Source: Diplocarpon mali
Taxonomy: Eukaryota; Ascomycota; Leotiomycetes; Helotiales; Drepanopezizaceae
DNA length: 64,000 nucleotides
Assembly (NCBI GenBank): GCA_024741835.1
Contig: JAENRP010000157.1
Location: 35,719 to 99,718, forward strand
Direction: 5' to 3'
Below, piece after piece: positions 50,601 to 63,091 of this stretch. Both the position numbers and the translations under genes were made by a program. A model generated the notes under the pieces. It did no database searches, was not told the origin of the DNA, and was given only the letters and a program-made list of their open reading frames with translations. Numbering within the stretch: the stretch's first letter is position 1; every line of letters starts with the position of its first letter.

Positions 50601-52960
50601 ATAATAAGAGGCTGCAAATAGCTATTAAAGCAGTTAATAATATAGCAGGGCCTAATAGGATAATTCCTACCCTACTCATTTTTAAGGCATATCTAAGGCT
50701 AATTGAACTAGATCTACTAAATCCGTTGGTAGAATAGAGGGTAGCGATAATTAAGAAGGCTATAAAGGAAGTTAGGAAAATCCATACTACTTGTAAGGTT
50801 AATGATGCTTTAAGTATAAGAAATAGCCTTAGAACTACTTATATTTATAATTTAAGGCTAAAAGACCTAGTATTAGTATATTAAAAGAAGGGAGGATAGA
50901 TAGGCTTATTTGAGTTCCTAGGCTTAGAGAACGAAACCTATATAGTCGATATCGGCGGTAGAATAAGGCACTTTAGATCGATAAGCGTACGTCTATTTAA
51001 AATCGATAATAAAGAAAACTGCTTAAAGGAAACTAAAGGAATTAAACCTAAGGATTAAACGACTATTAAAAGGGAATAGAACGCAACTGATATTAATAAA
51101 GAAGTAGAGCCCTTTCGCTTAGCTAAGCTGCAACTTAATAGCTATAAGCAATTGCTAAGAGTAAAGGTTCCCTTTATTAAGCCTATTTCTAGCCTTCTTA
51201 TAATTAATAATAACTATAATACTAAGATATAGATATCCTTTAAAGCAGACGATAAGCTATATATAGCTAAATTGGAAGTATTCTTAATAGAGAAGGAGAA
51301 TAGGGACTAGGAACTATTATAGAAGCTATAGGTAGAAGGTAAGATTACCACACTTAAGCGCCCTTTTTAACAATCTCGCCTAAAGGAGTACTAAGGGCTA
51401 ATAAATAAGGGGGTATTTATACTAATAAATAAAAATGACCTTGCTATAAAAGGTAAAAGGATCTTTAAATCGAGAATAGTTAATAAGATAAAGGGGAAGG
51501 AGATAGACTACCTATTTGAGAAATCACGCCTAGTTGTATAGGCCTGGAATGATACTAGTAAGAAGGAGGAAGGCATAATCACTTAATTCCTAACTATCTA
51601 ATAAGTAAGCTAACGCCTTTTAGTATCACTTTTAGCATTAATCTAAGAATACTTTAAAGAATAGGGTAAGGAGGGCATTCTCGGCCTATAGGATATTATA
51701 TAAGTATATACCTAGGCAGCTTTAAAGCTACTATATGATATATTTGTATTTCCCTTATAAGATATCGCTAAGCTATTCCCTATAAGTATAGTCTTTAAAG
51801 TGGTGCTGCCGCTTTATAGCATTCCCGAATTAGGAAATCACTAGTTTAGTACTTATTATAAGTACTATTGCAATAATCTTAGTATAGCCAACTTAACTTA
51901 TAACCCCTATCTATTATTAACCTTAAGCACTTCTCCCTTTTTTAGCATAATAGGAATATAAATAGACAATACTTTAATACTTAGAGAAGCAGACTTCTTA
52001 AAAAAGGAGGAGGATAAGATCAAAAGGGTAGGATTCTTTATAAAGCTAATATAGTACCTATTAAGCACTGAATTACTAGCTTTTAATAGGTGTATTATTT
52101 CTTAAGAAGGGGATATAGTATATATATGATAAAAGGGCTAAGGCTAAAGGCTAGAACTAGTCGATACTTTTTAAGAGGGCTATAAGTAATAATACCTAAA
52201 GCAGAGAGTAAGAGGAGCTTATTTAGTTATAATCTACTAGCTAGAAGCTTCCTTCGATTTATCAGCAGTAGCCTAATACTAGGATCCGATAGTTTAAGAT
52301 ATAGAGAATCTAAATAAGCGACTTAAATAGATTCGAAATAACCTTAAAAGAGGCCTGACCTACCTTGCTATCAATTTGCAAAATGCTAAACTATTCGCAT
52401 TTGTCGATAGATCTTTTACTAATAATAAGGATTTAAGCTTATAGATCGGCTATATTATCGTACTAGCTACTAAAGAGGAAGGAGAATCGCAGTTTACTTT
52501 AAAAGGCAATATTCTATACTATAGCTCGACGAAGTGTAAAAGAGTGATAAGAGCTATACTAGCCTTTGAACTATATACTATAGTAGCGGGTATTGATATG
52601 CTAATTTCTATAGCTATAATAATCAATATAGTGATAGCTAAGCTAAGTCTACCCTGCCTTCCTACTATTATATATACAGATTCCCTCTCCTTATATAAGT
52701 ATATTATCAAATTAGGTATTATAAAGGAGAAGCGATTAATAATTGATATAATAGCTATTTGATAATCGTATAAGAATAGGAAGCTTATAAAGATACATTG
52801 GATTAATAGCGCTAGTAACCCTACTAATGCTATAATAAAAGCCAATCTAAATTAGGCCCTTTAGCAACTGGTAGACACTAATTCGATAACTATTAAGAAG
52901 GAGGGATAGGTATAAAGGCCTATTAGGGTATAACCAGACTTGAAAAGGTCCTAGATTAAC
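47650..52960 (+). pseudogene. gag-pol of family III copy A, RIP-destroyed
   Basis: Reads as one protein with very many TAG/TAA stops. Gag spans about 47.65-49.5 kb and the protease region about 49.6-49.95 kb (LIDIGALNK, GPIEFLIVKADIPFL). Pre-integrase is at about 50.05-50.2 kb. Integrase follows (IYIDIAQFGG, IVYDYSTNF, SISKVERYYYPLR), about 50.2-50.9 kb. Reverse transcriptase of the RVT_2 type runs about 51.5-52.2 kb (KSRLVV, IPELGNH, IGI-IDNTL). RNase H is at about 52.37-52.85 kb (FAFVDRSFTNN, IYTDSLSLYKYI). The family match is to a fungal copia group; the copy is dead. Confidence 0.85.
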
Positions 52961-53089
52961 GATATCTGATATTTTTTAATTATAAGCTATTAGTAATTTT
53001 TTTATTTATTTTTTTTATTTTATTATAAGATATATTCCTATACTTACTATTATTACCTTCTTTTATCTTTTCTTACTTACCTGCGCGTA

Positions 53090-54270
53090 CTTGCATTTTT
53101 TTATCACTCGAGTAGTACTTAAGAAGGAGGTTATGGCAAAGCAGCAATTATTATATTATTAAAGATAACGATCTACTAACGATTCTACCCTTAATAAGCA
53201 CCTATCTTAAGCATTAGGATTTCTAAGGCGTAGATCCTTAAACCCCTAAGGCCTAGAAGCCTTACTACTTAAAGTAGCAGCCAAGTTGGCCTGCTCCTTT
53301 TAAGCTTGCACTTAAGTAAGAGTAGCTGCGATCTCCTTTGGATTCGGCTTATCTAAATTATTAAGATCCAGATCCTTACCCTTTAAAGAGCCCTTAAAAG
53401 GCACCTATCTGCCCTTGTCTTTTTAGTAGTAGATATTATTAAAGGGAGCTTAAGAGCGGCCTTTAGCTAAGCTAAATAGCCCCTTTATACGCTAAAGGGA
53501 GCCGAGCACTTTAGCGCCTTGAGTTTTAAAACGCCTAAGGGCAGTATTGCTGCTTTAAACGGCGCGCAATAGATCTTGCGAATAGTTAGTTATTAATATC
53601 AGATGGATTCAAGGGCACTTATAGCCTATTAGGTATTCGCAAGGTCGATATTATAATAAAGGGCATAAGCTTCGTTTAGCTAAGCTAGCTAAAGGGCATC
53701 CTAAGTCTTTAGGACTATAGAGATTTATATCTAAGTCTCCTTAGATAGGATTCGGGCTGCCTCTTAGATTACTTTAATATTACTATTAACTTAAGCATCT
53801 TAAAGGATAATATACTTATCTTAAGCCTAGATAGGTATCTAGAATAGATATCTATCAAAGGTTATTAAAGTAAGAGGATATCGGATAGCACTTACTAGGA
53901 TGCACTTTGCCTACTGCGTAATGCAGTAGTCATACTTCTTAAAAGTAAGAGTATTAAATGCGTATATATAGCTGGTATTATTCTTACTAGCCTCCTTTCT
54001 TAATATTATACGCGTATAATGTACGCATAGTACCTGAAAAGCCTTAGGTAAGTCCTCGGGATTGCATTCAAGCACTATCCAAGTTAGCGATATATATATT
54101 AAAGGGGGTCGGCCAACAATCGGAGCACTTACTAATAATGATATTATTAATAGGATAGTATAGGATAAGATCTACTATAGGGTTAATCAACTCAAAAGCA
54201 AGAAAGGGAATCGACCTACTTACAAGAAGTGGGAATTAGAGTTGAGAGATCAAAGGAGGAGGGAAGCTTA
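53090..54270 (-). pseudogene. Antisense reading frame in the 3' region of family III copy A
   Basis: On minus, between RNase H and the 3' LTR. If TAG/TAA are taken as RIP of CAG/CAA, one frame runs from about 54190 to 53491 and looks like protein (for example ECNPEDLPKAFQVLCVHYT, NEAYALYYNIDLAN). It then changes to a second frame (GKDLDLNNLDKPNPKEIAAT) in a way that a GT-AG intron at 53405-53490 would explain exactly. A GTAAGT donor near 54224 may mark an earlier intron. The same frame is kept in copy B. No known family is recognised, and the start and end are uncertain. Confidence 0.5.
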
Positions 54271-54685
54271 ATATATATGCCTTCTTAAAGGCCCCTCTTT
54301 TCCCTTCTATAGATTATTATAATTTATAGCTATAGTAGATTACAACTTTAGATAACTCTTTAATAAAGAGTCTTAAACCTACTAAAACGCAACCAGATTA
54401 TAATCGTATTACTATAAGGCTCGAATAAAGACTTTAGATTGCTTCTATCACTTAGACACCTTTCCTTTCCCTCTTTGCTATTTGCCTTTATCTTTGCTAT
54501 TCTATTTCCTATATACTATCCTTACCACCTATTACACCTGCCTTTGCTATTAAGCTATTTGTCTTTGCTATTTTATTCTTTATTGCTATTTGATTATTTG
54601 CTACCGATCTGCCTCCTTTATACACCTGTTCTGCGTACTTCCTTATACGAGTTAAAAAGGTCTTTTCAAAAGAGAGTACTACTGG

Positions 54686-54984
54686 TATTAGTATATAGAT
54701 TCCTATATAGGAGGCAAGCTGCCCTTGTTCCTAGGGTCATCTTATATAGCTATACCATATGCGATATAAGGGGTTTTATATATATTTCGGACGGCTATTT
54801 AGCTGAAGGACCTTAGAAGGATATCTATATACGGCTAGGAGAGAATATAGGAAGGAGGACATTTAAAGGTATAAAGGTACTATCTCGGTTATATAGAGAT
54901 AGACAGATATTATAATAGATTCTTTTTAATAATAAGTACTTAATTATATTTACGTGAATATCGATTACTAGTATAGAACCTATA
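54686..54984 (+). repeat. 3' LTR of family III copy A
   Basis: 299 bp, same length as the 5' LTR, preceded by a purine-rich AAAAGAGAG tract. Confidence 0.9.
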
Positions 54985-54989
54985 GTGGC

Positions 54990-55061
54990 AAACCTGGCCA
55001 TTGGAAAGTAGAGTGCTAGTTAAAGAAAAGAGGAGGAGATAAAGCCAGAGCTTAGATGGCT
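54990..55061 (+). pseudogene. 72-bp fragment of family II copia gag between two insertions
   Basis: 24 codons in frame with the gag that ends at 46977: KPGHWKVEC (second half of the zinc knuckle), then a basic stretch (LKKRGGDKAR) with TAG stops. Its last 5 bp, TGGCT, are the target-site duplication of copy B. Confidence 0.85.
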
Positions 55062-55360
55062 TATAGGTTCTATACTAGTAATCGATATTTATATGAATAT
55101 AGTTAAGTACTTATTATTAAAAAGAATCTATTCTAATATCTATCTATCTTTATATAATTAAGATAGTACCTTTATACCTTTGAATATCCTCCCTCCTATA
55201 TTCCCTCTTAATTGTATATGGATATCCTTCTAAGGTCCTCTGGCTGAACAGCCGTTTGAAATATATATGAAACCCCTTATATTATATATAGTATAGCTAT
55301 ATAGGATGACCTTAAGAATAAGGATAGCTTGCCTCTTATATAAGAATCTGTATACTAATA
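55062..55360 (-). repeat. 3' LTR of family III copy B
   Basis: 299 bp; on minus it begins TATTAGTATACAG (RIP form of TGTTGGTACGCAG). Confidence 0.9.
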
Positions 55361-55789
55361 CTAGTAGTACTTTCTTTTAAAAAGACCTTTTCAACTCGCA
55401 TAAGGAAGTATGTAGAATAGGTATATAAAGGAGGCAGATCGGTAGCAAATAATCAAATAGCAATAAAGAATAGAATAGTAAAGACAAATAGCTTAATAGC
55501 AAAGGCAGATATAATAGGTAATAAGGATAGTATATATATAAAGTAGAATAGTAAAGATAAAGGTAAATAATAAAGATAAAATAGCAAAGAGGGAAAGGAA
55601 AGGTATCTAAGTGATAGAAGCAATCTAAGGTCTTTATTTAAGCCTTATAGTAGTGCGATTATAGTCTGGTTGCGTTCTAATAGGTTTAAGACTCTTTATT
55701 AAAGAGTTATCTAAAGTTGTAATCTACTATAGCTATAAATTATAATAATTTATAAAAGGGAAAAGAGGGGCCTTTAAAAAGGCATATAT

Positions 55790-56975
55790 ATTAAGCTTCC
55801 CTCTTCCCTTGATCTCTTAACTCCAACTCCTACTTCTTATAAGTAGGTCGATTCCCCTTCTTACTTCTAAGTTAATTAACCCTTTAGTAGATCTTATCCT
55901 ATATTATCTTATTACTAATATTATTATTATTAGTAAGTGCCTTAATAGTTGGCCGACCCCTTTTAATATATATATTGCTAACTTAAATAGTACTTAAATA
56001 CAACTTAAAAGATCTGCCTAAGGCCTTTTAAGTATTATATATATATTATACGCATATAATATTAAGAAAGGAGGCTAGTAAGAATAATACCAGCTATATA
56101 TATGCCTTTAATACTCTTACTTTTAAAAAGTATAACTACTATATTGCGCAATAGGCTAAGTATATCTTAATAAGTGCCCTCTAATATCCTCTTACTTTAA
56201 TAACCTTTAATAGATATCTATTTTAAATACCTATCTAAGCTTAAGATAAGTATATTATCCTTTAGGATACTTAAGTTAGTAGTAATATTAAAGCGATTTA
56301 AAAGGCGGCTTAAATCCTATTTAAAAAGACTTAGATATAAATCTCTATAGTCTTAAAGACTTAAGATGCCCTTTAGCTAGCCTAGCTAAATAAAGCTTAT
56401 ACTTTCTATTATAATATCGACCTTGCGAATACTTAATAAGCTATATATACCTTTAAATCTATTTAATATTAATAACTAACTATTTATAGGATCTATTATA
56501 TACTATCTGAGGCGGTAATGCTACCCTTAAGCGTTTTAAAACTTAAAGTGCTAAGGTACTTAGCTCCCTTTAGTATATAAAGGGGCTATTTAGCTTAGCT
56601 AAAGGCTACTCTTAAGCTCCCTTTAATAATATCTGCTATTAAAAAGGCAAGGGTAGATAGGTGCCTTTTAAGGGCTCTTTAAAGGGTAAGGATCTAGATC
56701 TTAATAATTTAAATAAGCTGAATCTAAAGGAGATTGCGGCCGCTTTTACTTAAGTATAAGTTTAAAAGGAGTAGGCCAACTTGGCTGCTGCTTTAAGTAG
56801 TAAGGCTTCTAAGCCTTAAGGGTTTAGGGATCTACGCCTTAGAAATCCTAGTGCTTAGGATAAGTACTTATTAAGGGTAGAATTATTAATAGATTATTAT
56901 CTTTAGTAATATAATAATTGCTACTTTACTATAACCTCCTTCTTTAATACTGCTTAAGTGATAAAAAAAATGCAA
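55790..56975 (+). pseudogene. Antisense reading frame in the 3' region of family III copy B
   Basis: Counterpart of 53090-54270 on the strand opposite pol. The same long frame is kept without indels across about 230 codons, with different RIP changes from copy A (for example TATGAC against TATAAC). The donor GTATAA proposed in copy A reads ATATAA here, a RIP-type loss. No known family. Confidence 0.5.
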
Positions 56976-57099
56976 GTATGCGCAAGTAAGTAAGAAAAGA
57001 TAAAAAGAAGGTAGTAATAGCAAGTGTAGGAATATATCTTATAGTAAAATAAAAAATAAATAAAAAAATTGCCAATAGCTTATAATTAAAAATATCAGA

Positions 57100-60000
57100 T
57101 ATTATTAATCTAAGACCTTTTTAAATCTAGTTATATCCTAATAGGCCTTTATACCTATCCCTCCTTTCTAATAGTTATTGAATTAGTATCTACTAGTTGC
57201 TAAAAGGCCTAATTTAGATTAGCTTTTATTATAGCATCGGCGGGGTTGCTAGTACTATCGATCTAATGTATCTCTATAAGCTTCCTATTTTCATACGATT
57301 ATCGAATAGCTATTATATCGATTATTAATCGCTTCTCTTTTATAATACCTAATTTAATAATACACTTATATAAGGAGAAGGAATCTATATATATAATAGT
57401 AAGGAGGCGGGGTAGACTTAGCTTAGCTATTACTATATCGATTATTATAGCTATAGAAACTAGCATATTAATACCTACTATTATAGTATATAGTTCGAAG
57501 GCTAGTATAGCTCTTATTACTCTTTTATACTTTATTAAGCTATAGTATAGAATATTACCTTTTAAAGTAAACTGCGATTCTCCTTCCTCTTTAGTAGCTA
57601 GTATAATAATATAGCCGATCTATAAGCTTAAATCCTTATTATTAGCAAAAGATCTATTAATAAATGCAAATAGTTTAGCGTTTTATAAATTAATAGTAAG
57701 GTAGGTTAGGCCTCTTTTAAGGTTATTTCAGATCTACTTAAGTCGCTTATTTAAATTCTCTATATCTTAAACTATCGGATCCTAGTATTAAGCTGCAGCT
57801 GATAAATCGAAAGAAGCTTTTAACTAGCAGATTATAGCTAAATAAGCTCCTTTTACTCTTTGCTTTAGGTATTATTACTTATAGTCCTTTTAAGAAGTAT
57901 TAACTAGTTCCAGCCTTTAGCCCTGGCCCTTTTATTACATATATATTATATCCTCTTCTTAGGAAATAATACACCTATTAAAAGCTAGTGATTTAGTGCT
58001 CGATAGGTATTATATTAGCTTTATAAGGAATCCTACCCTTTTAATCTTATCCTCCTCCTTTTTTAAGAAGTCTGCTTCTCTAAGTATTAAAGTATTATCC
58101 GTTTATATTCCTATTATACTAAAAAAGGGAGAAGTGCTTAAGGTTAATAATAAACAAGGGTTATAAGTTGAGTTAGCTATATTAAGATTGCTGCAATAGT
58201 GCTTATAGTAGGTGCTAAACTAGTGATTTCCTAATTCAGGAATGCTATAAAGCAGCAGCACTACTTTAAAGACTGTACCTATAGGAAATAGCTTAGCAAT
58301 ATTTTATAAGGAAAATATAAATATATTATATAATAGCTTTAAAGCTGCCTAAGTGTACATTTATATAATATCCTATAAGCTAAGGATGCCCTTCTTACCC
58401 TATTTTTTAAAGTATTCTTAAATTAATATTAAAAGTAATACTAAAAGGCGTTAGCTTACTTATTAGATGGTTAGGGATTAAGTGATTATACCTTCTTCCT
58501 TCTTACTAGTATTGTTCTAAGCTTATATAACTAAGTGTGATTTCTCGAATAGGTGATCTATCTCCTTCCCCTTTATCTTATTAACTATTTTTAATTTAAA
58601 GATCCTCTTGCCTTTTATAGCAAGGTCATTTTTATTTATTAGTATAAATATTCCTCTATTCATTAGCCCTTAGTACTCCTTTAGGCGAGATTGTTAAAAA
58701 GGGCGCTTAAGAGTAGTAATCTTGCCTTCTGCCTATAGCTTTTGTAATAGTTCCTAATCCTTATTCTCCTTCTCTATTAGGAATACCTCTAATTTGGCTA
58801 TATATAGCTTATCGTTTACTTTAAAGGATATTTATATCTTAGCATTATAGTTATTATCAATTATAAAAAGGCCGGAAATAGGCTTAATAAAAGGAACCTT
58901 TACTCTTAGCAATTGCTTGCAGCTATTAAGTTGCGGCTTAACTAAGCGAAAGGGCTTTACTTCTTTATTAATATCAGTTGTATTTTACTCCCTTTTAGTA
59001 GTCGTTCGATCCTTAGGTTTAATTCCTTTAGTTTCCTTTAGGCAGTTTTCTTTATTATCGATTTTAAATAGACATACGCTTATTGATTTAAAGTGCCTTA
59101 TTCTACCGCTAATATCAACTATATAAGTTTCGTTCTTTAAGCCTAGGAACTCGAATAGGCTTATCTATCCTCCCTTCTCCTAATATACTAATACTAAGTC
59201 TTTTAGCCTTAAATCGTAGATATAAGTAGTTCTAAGGCTATTTCTTATATTTAAAGCGTCGTTAACCTTATAAGTAACGTAGATCTTTCTTACTTCCTTT
59301 ATAGCCTTCTTAATTATTACTACCCTCTATTCTACTAATAGATTTGGTAGATTTAGTTTAATTAGCCTTAGATATGCCTTAAAAATGAGCAAAGTAAGAA
59401 TCATTCTATTAGGCCCTACTATATTATTAACTACTTTAATAGCTATTTGCAGCCTCTTATCGTCGCTTAATTAGGGGTGTTTAACTATTATTATCTTAAA
59501 GGCATATCTTAAAGGGCGATAATACCGTTCGACCTTACTAATAGAGTAGTACGCTTCTATAGGAACTAGTTTAAGGGTTATTCCTATAGATCTTAAAGAG
59601 CTTCTGAACTCTGCTAAGTTGAAGTTAGTGCTATAGTTGTATACTATAAAATCAAGAGGTTTAATATATGTATTTAACTAAGCCAATTTAAGGGCTTAAA
59701 ATACTATATTAGCCGAATATGCTCTTATTCCCTTCTATAAGAACCTTGCGGCTCTAAATCCTATTGCTTTATCAACTATATAAAAGGCGTTCCTTTTATT
59801 AAATTAAGTAATATCAATATATATAATATAATTAAAGTCGATATCATCTTATAGCTTAAATCAGAATCTATAAGGAGCGTTAGCATAGAGTTGATAATAT
59901 TGGCATATTTCCCTTACTCTTGCTATAATGCTAGAGTCGATATTATAACCAGCTTAATTTAAAAGGTATTTAAGGCGTTTTACTAAAGGATGTTCAAATC

Positions 60001-62415
60001 TTTTATATAGCCTTTAGATCTCTATTTCTATTAAGTGGCATATATTAATTGTACCTTTTAAAGTTATTAGAAGTTGCTCTATTATATTAAGTAAGAGCTA
60101 TAAGTGCCTATGTTTTTTAATAATTAAGTATTTCTCCTTGCTAATAATAAGCAAATTGCGCAAATTATTATATTTAGCTCCTATTTTATTAAGTTATTAT
60201 AAGTAGATTAAAAATGGTATATTTACTTTTATAATTAAGAACTCTATAAGGCCTGCTAGTATTCGAATAGTTGTCTTACCGATTGTATTTTGTAAACCTG
60301 CCCTAAAGGTAATTTTATACTTTTCAGCACTAAGTAGAGCTAGAACTGCATCTTATATATTTTATAAGGCTTTGAATTAGTTGATTCCTCTTATATTTTT
60401 ATTTAAGGCGCTTATATTAATTAAAAATCCTTAAAAGAATTGATCCGTCTACTATATTATAAATACCTTAAGGTCTGTTTATATCGGTTTATTAACCCTT
60501 ATTATTAAAAGGTATTTAGCCTTTTGCTTTTCAAGCTAGTTAAGCATAGTTTTTAAGTTATATTTTTAGTTAGAAGCTAGGAATACTATAGTGAAGTTGA
60601 TATTACTATCCTTAGGGTCGCTAATCGCTTAATTCTCCTCTTTTAAAGATATTTCCTACTTATCCTTATTAGTCCTATTGCCTTTTAAATATGCTCCTTT
60701 ATCTTCTTATAAGAGGTATGCCTTATATATTTTATCTATTAGCTTATACCCTTTAGCTTATCGGCTTATTATATAGTAAGACTTTTAAGCGGCTCTTTCT
60801 TCTTTTAAGTGCTTACTATTATAGTAGTCCTTTTTCTAATATATAATATACCTTATATAGCCTGGTTTTAGTTAAAAGGTTATTCCTCTCTTATTACCTT
60901 AAGTAAACTTTATCTTTCTATTTAAAAAGTGCGCTATAGATTGCCCTTGCTTTTTAGTTAAATGATATTAAGGTCTATTAGTAGCCGAACTAGGGTGCTA
61001 GGGTTTAAATAGTCTATCTTAAGCAACTACTCCTACGCAAGCCTATAAGCTATTTAATAGAGCTAAGAATGTTGCTAATAGCTTAAAAAGTGCTATTTAG
61101 AATAGCCGATTCTTAGAAATACCTTATATAAGCCTATCTCTAATTAATCGATTGTTCCTTATATTAGCATATAGGCCTAATTGCAAGTTCTATAGCTCTT
61201 TAGTATAGTTTTCAAGTTAGGTTAGGATCGGTTTCCCCTTTTAATAGTCTTCTTATTAGAATAGGTCAAATATTAGCCGAAACCACCTCTTTAAGAATCT
61301 GCTACTTCTCTCTTCAATCTTGTAATTAGCCCGAATGGCCTCTATTAGCTTAGCAAACTTAAAGTTCTTATTTTATAAGTACTAATAGTAGTATATTAAG
61401 GCCGAGTCTTATAGTATAGATAGAAAGGCTCTATACTATATGCTCTAATCTATTAAGGCTCTTTAATATAAATTAGCAAATATATAAAGCTTCTTATTAA
61501 GGTGATCTTTCCTGCTTAAGTACTAAGTCTCTTTAATATATATCTTATTCAGATTTATAAGGGTTTTGGCCTAATCTAAAGTTAAAGGTTTTATAATATA
61601 CTAGGATAATTAAGCGTCGCTTTAGTTAAGGTCTAGAAGCACTCCTAAACCCCTCCTTATAATAAAGGGTGGCAACGATCCGTCTCTCGGTTAGATCAGT
61701 AGTATTAGTATCAGATTTAGGATCTTTAAGTATTATAAGACTAAAGTCTATTTTAATTAAGGTTAATAAGGTATTCTTTTAAAGTTATACCGTTTGGTTA
61801 TTTATCTTAAAGTGTCTACTTTATATAAGTTATCTTATAAAGTATTATTATTATATCTAAGGTATCCTTGCTAAAGTAAGTCTTAGTGTAGTATCTCCTA
61901 TTTAACTATAATAACCCTTTAAGCAAGTAGCTTACTTATTCGCATAGACTTAGCAAATTCTAAAGTAAACCTTATTCTATATCTTAGAGATTATACTATA
62001 ATCGAGTTCAGTACTTCTTAAGTTTATAACTCTAGCTAGTCTTCTAGCTACTTATTTCCTTTTTAATATACTATATTGAAAAGTGCCTAGCCGATCGAAA
62101 CGCCCTTCTTATGCTAAATGTATACTCTATAGTACTAAAGGTCGTCTTTTAGGTATTATTAAATGTCCTTATCTAGCGATTTAAAGTTGCTAACTATCTA
62201 ATCTTAGAATTCCTTTTAAAAGTCCTTAGCGAGGTATAGCCCTTTCCTTTTGCTATCTTATAATATCTTTCGGAAGTTCTTTATATATTAATCTTTTAAT
62301 CTAAAGGCCTTTTCGCTAGGTTGATCCTCCTAGGGTCTTATATCCCTTTTAAGGTCTCTTAGTGTCTAGGGTTGCCTTAGATTAAGTGGCATTAATAGTC
62401 TCCCTTTAATCATTT
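57100..62415 (-). pseudogene. gag-pol of family III copy B, RIP-destroyed
   Basis: Mirror image of 47650-52960. RNase H is near 57.2-57.7 kb, reverse transcriptase near 57.9-58.5 kb, integrase near 59.1-59.9 kb, protease near 60.1-60.5 kb, and gag from about 60.6 to 62.4 kb. Stops are dense, nearly all TAG/TAA. Confidence 0.8.
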
Positions 62416-62787
62416 CCTAATATTATCCGAATATTACTCTACGCCTTAATAAGGTCTAAAAGAAGTCTGATATAGTTATGTTTTATATATTATTATACTA
62501 TTATTTAATTATAGTTAGGATACTAATTGCACTTTAGTTTTACCTTAATTATAATATATAATAGAATGTAGGTAAAAGAGGATAGTATCTACCTTTAAAG
62601 TAATAACTCTAGCTAGATTCGCATACCTTTTGCCTTTTCTCTTCTAATAGTAACTGATATTACTTTATATATTTAAGTTAGTATTTAAGGTAAGCTAGAA
62701 ATATAATTAAGTACTCCTTAAAATCAAGAAAGAATTCTTCAGTTTAATAACCTTACTATTTATAGTAAAGGTACTACCACTAATTAG

Positions 62788-63086
62788 TATAGGTTCTATA
62801 CTAGTAATTGATATTTATATAAATATAGTTAAGTACTTATTATTAAAAAGAATCTATTTTAATATCTGTCTATCTTTATATAACTAAGATAGTACCTTTA
62901 TACCTTTGAATGTCCTCCCTCCTATATTCCCTCTTAGCTGTATATGGATATCCTTCTAAGGTCCTCCGGCTGAATAGCCGTCCGAAATATATATAAAACC
63001 CCTTATATCGCATATGGTATAGCTATATAGGATGACCCTAGGAATAAGGATGGCTTGCCTCTTGCATAGGAATCTGCGTACCAATA
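62788..63086 (-). repeat. 5' LTR of family III copy B
   Basis: 299 bp; on minus it begins TATTGGTACGCAG and ends ACCTATA. Confidence 0.9.
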
Positions 63087-63091
63087 TGGCT

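Larger units (their letters stand above)
46978..54984 (+). mobile_element. 8.0-kb copia-type LTR retrotransposon (family III), copy A
   Basis: Two 299-bp LTRs (46978-47276, 54686-54984) flank a heavily RIP-damaged gag-pol on +. The target-site duplication is GCGGC (46973-46977) against GTGGC (54985-54989), one C-to-T apart. The LTR begins TGTTGGTACGCAG in the left copy and TATTAGTATATAG in the right copy, again RIP-type changes. Integrase lies before reverse transcriptase, which places it in copia, not gypsy. A 1.7-kb region after RNase H holds an antisense frame. Confidence 0.9.
55062..63086 (-). mobile_element. 8.0-kb copia-type LTR retrotransposon (family III), copy B, inverted
   Basis: Same family as 46978-54984 in opposite orientation. 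The 299-bp LTRs are at 55062-55360 (3') and 62788-63086 (5'). The flanking duplication TGGCT at 55057-55061 and 63087-63091 is exact. All domains of copy A are found in mirror order. Damage is as heavy as in copy A. Confidence 0.9.

Noticed and set aside
52519..52845. 108-codon minus frame and 72-codon plus frame near 52.6 kb as separate genes
   Set aside because: The plus frame is the RNase H part of the element; the minus one is its shadow.
54439..54816. 125-codon hydrophobic frame on + before the 3' LTR
   Set aside because: Runs from the untranslated region into the LTR, does not correspond to an open frame in copy B, and is pyrimidine-rich low-complexity sequence.
46978..63086. Ty3/gypsy classification of the 8-kb elements
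   Set aside because: Integrase precedes reverse transcriptase and the reverse transcriptase is RVT_2-like, so the order and type are copia.
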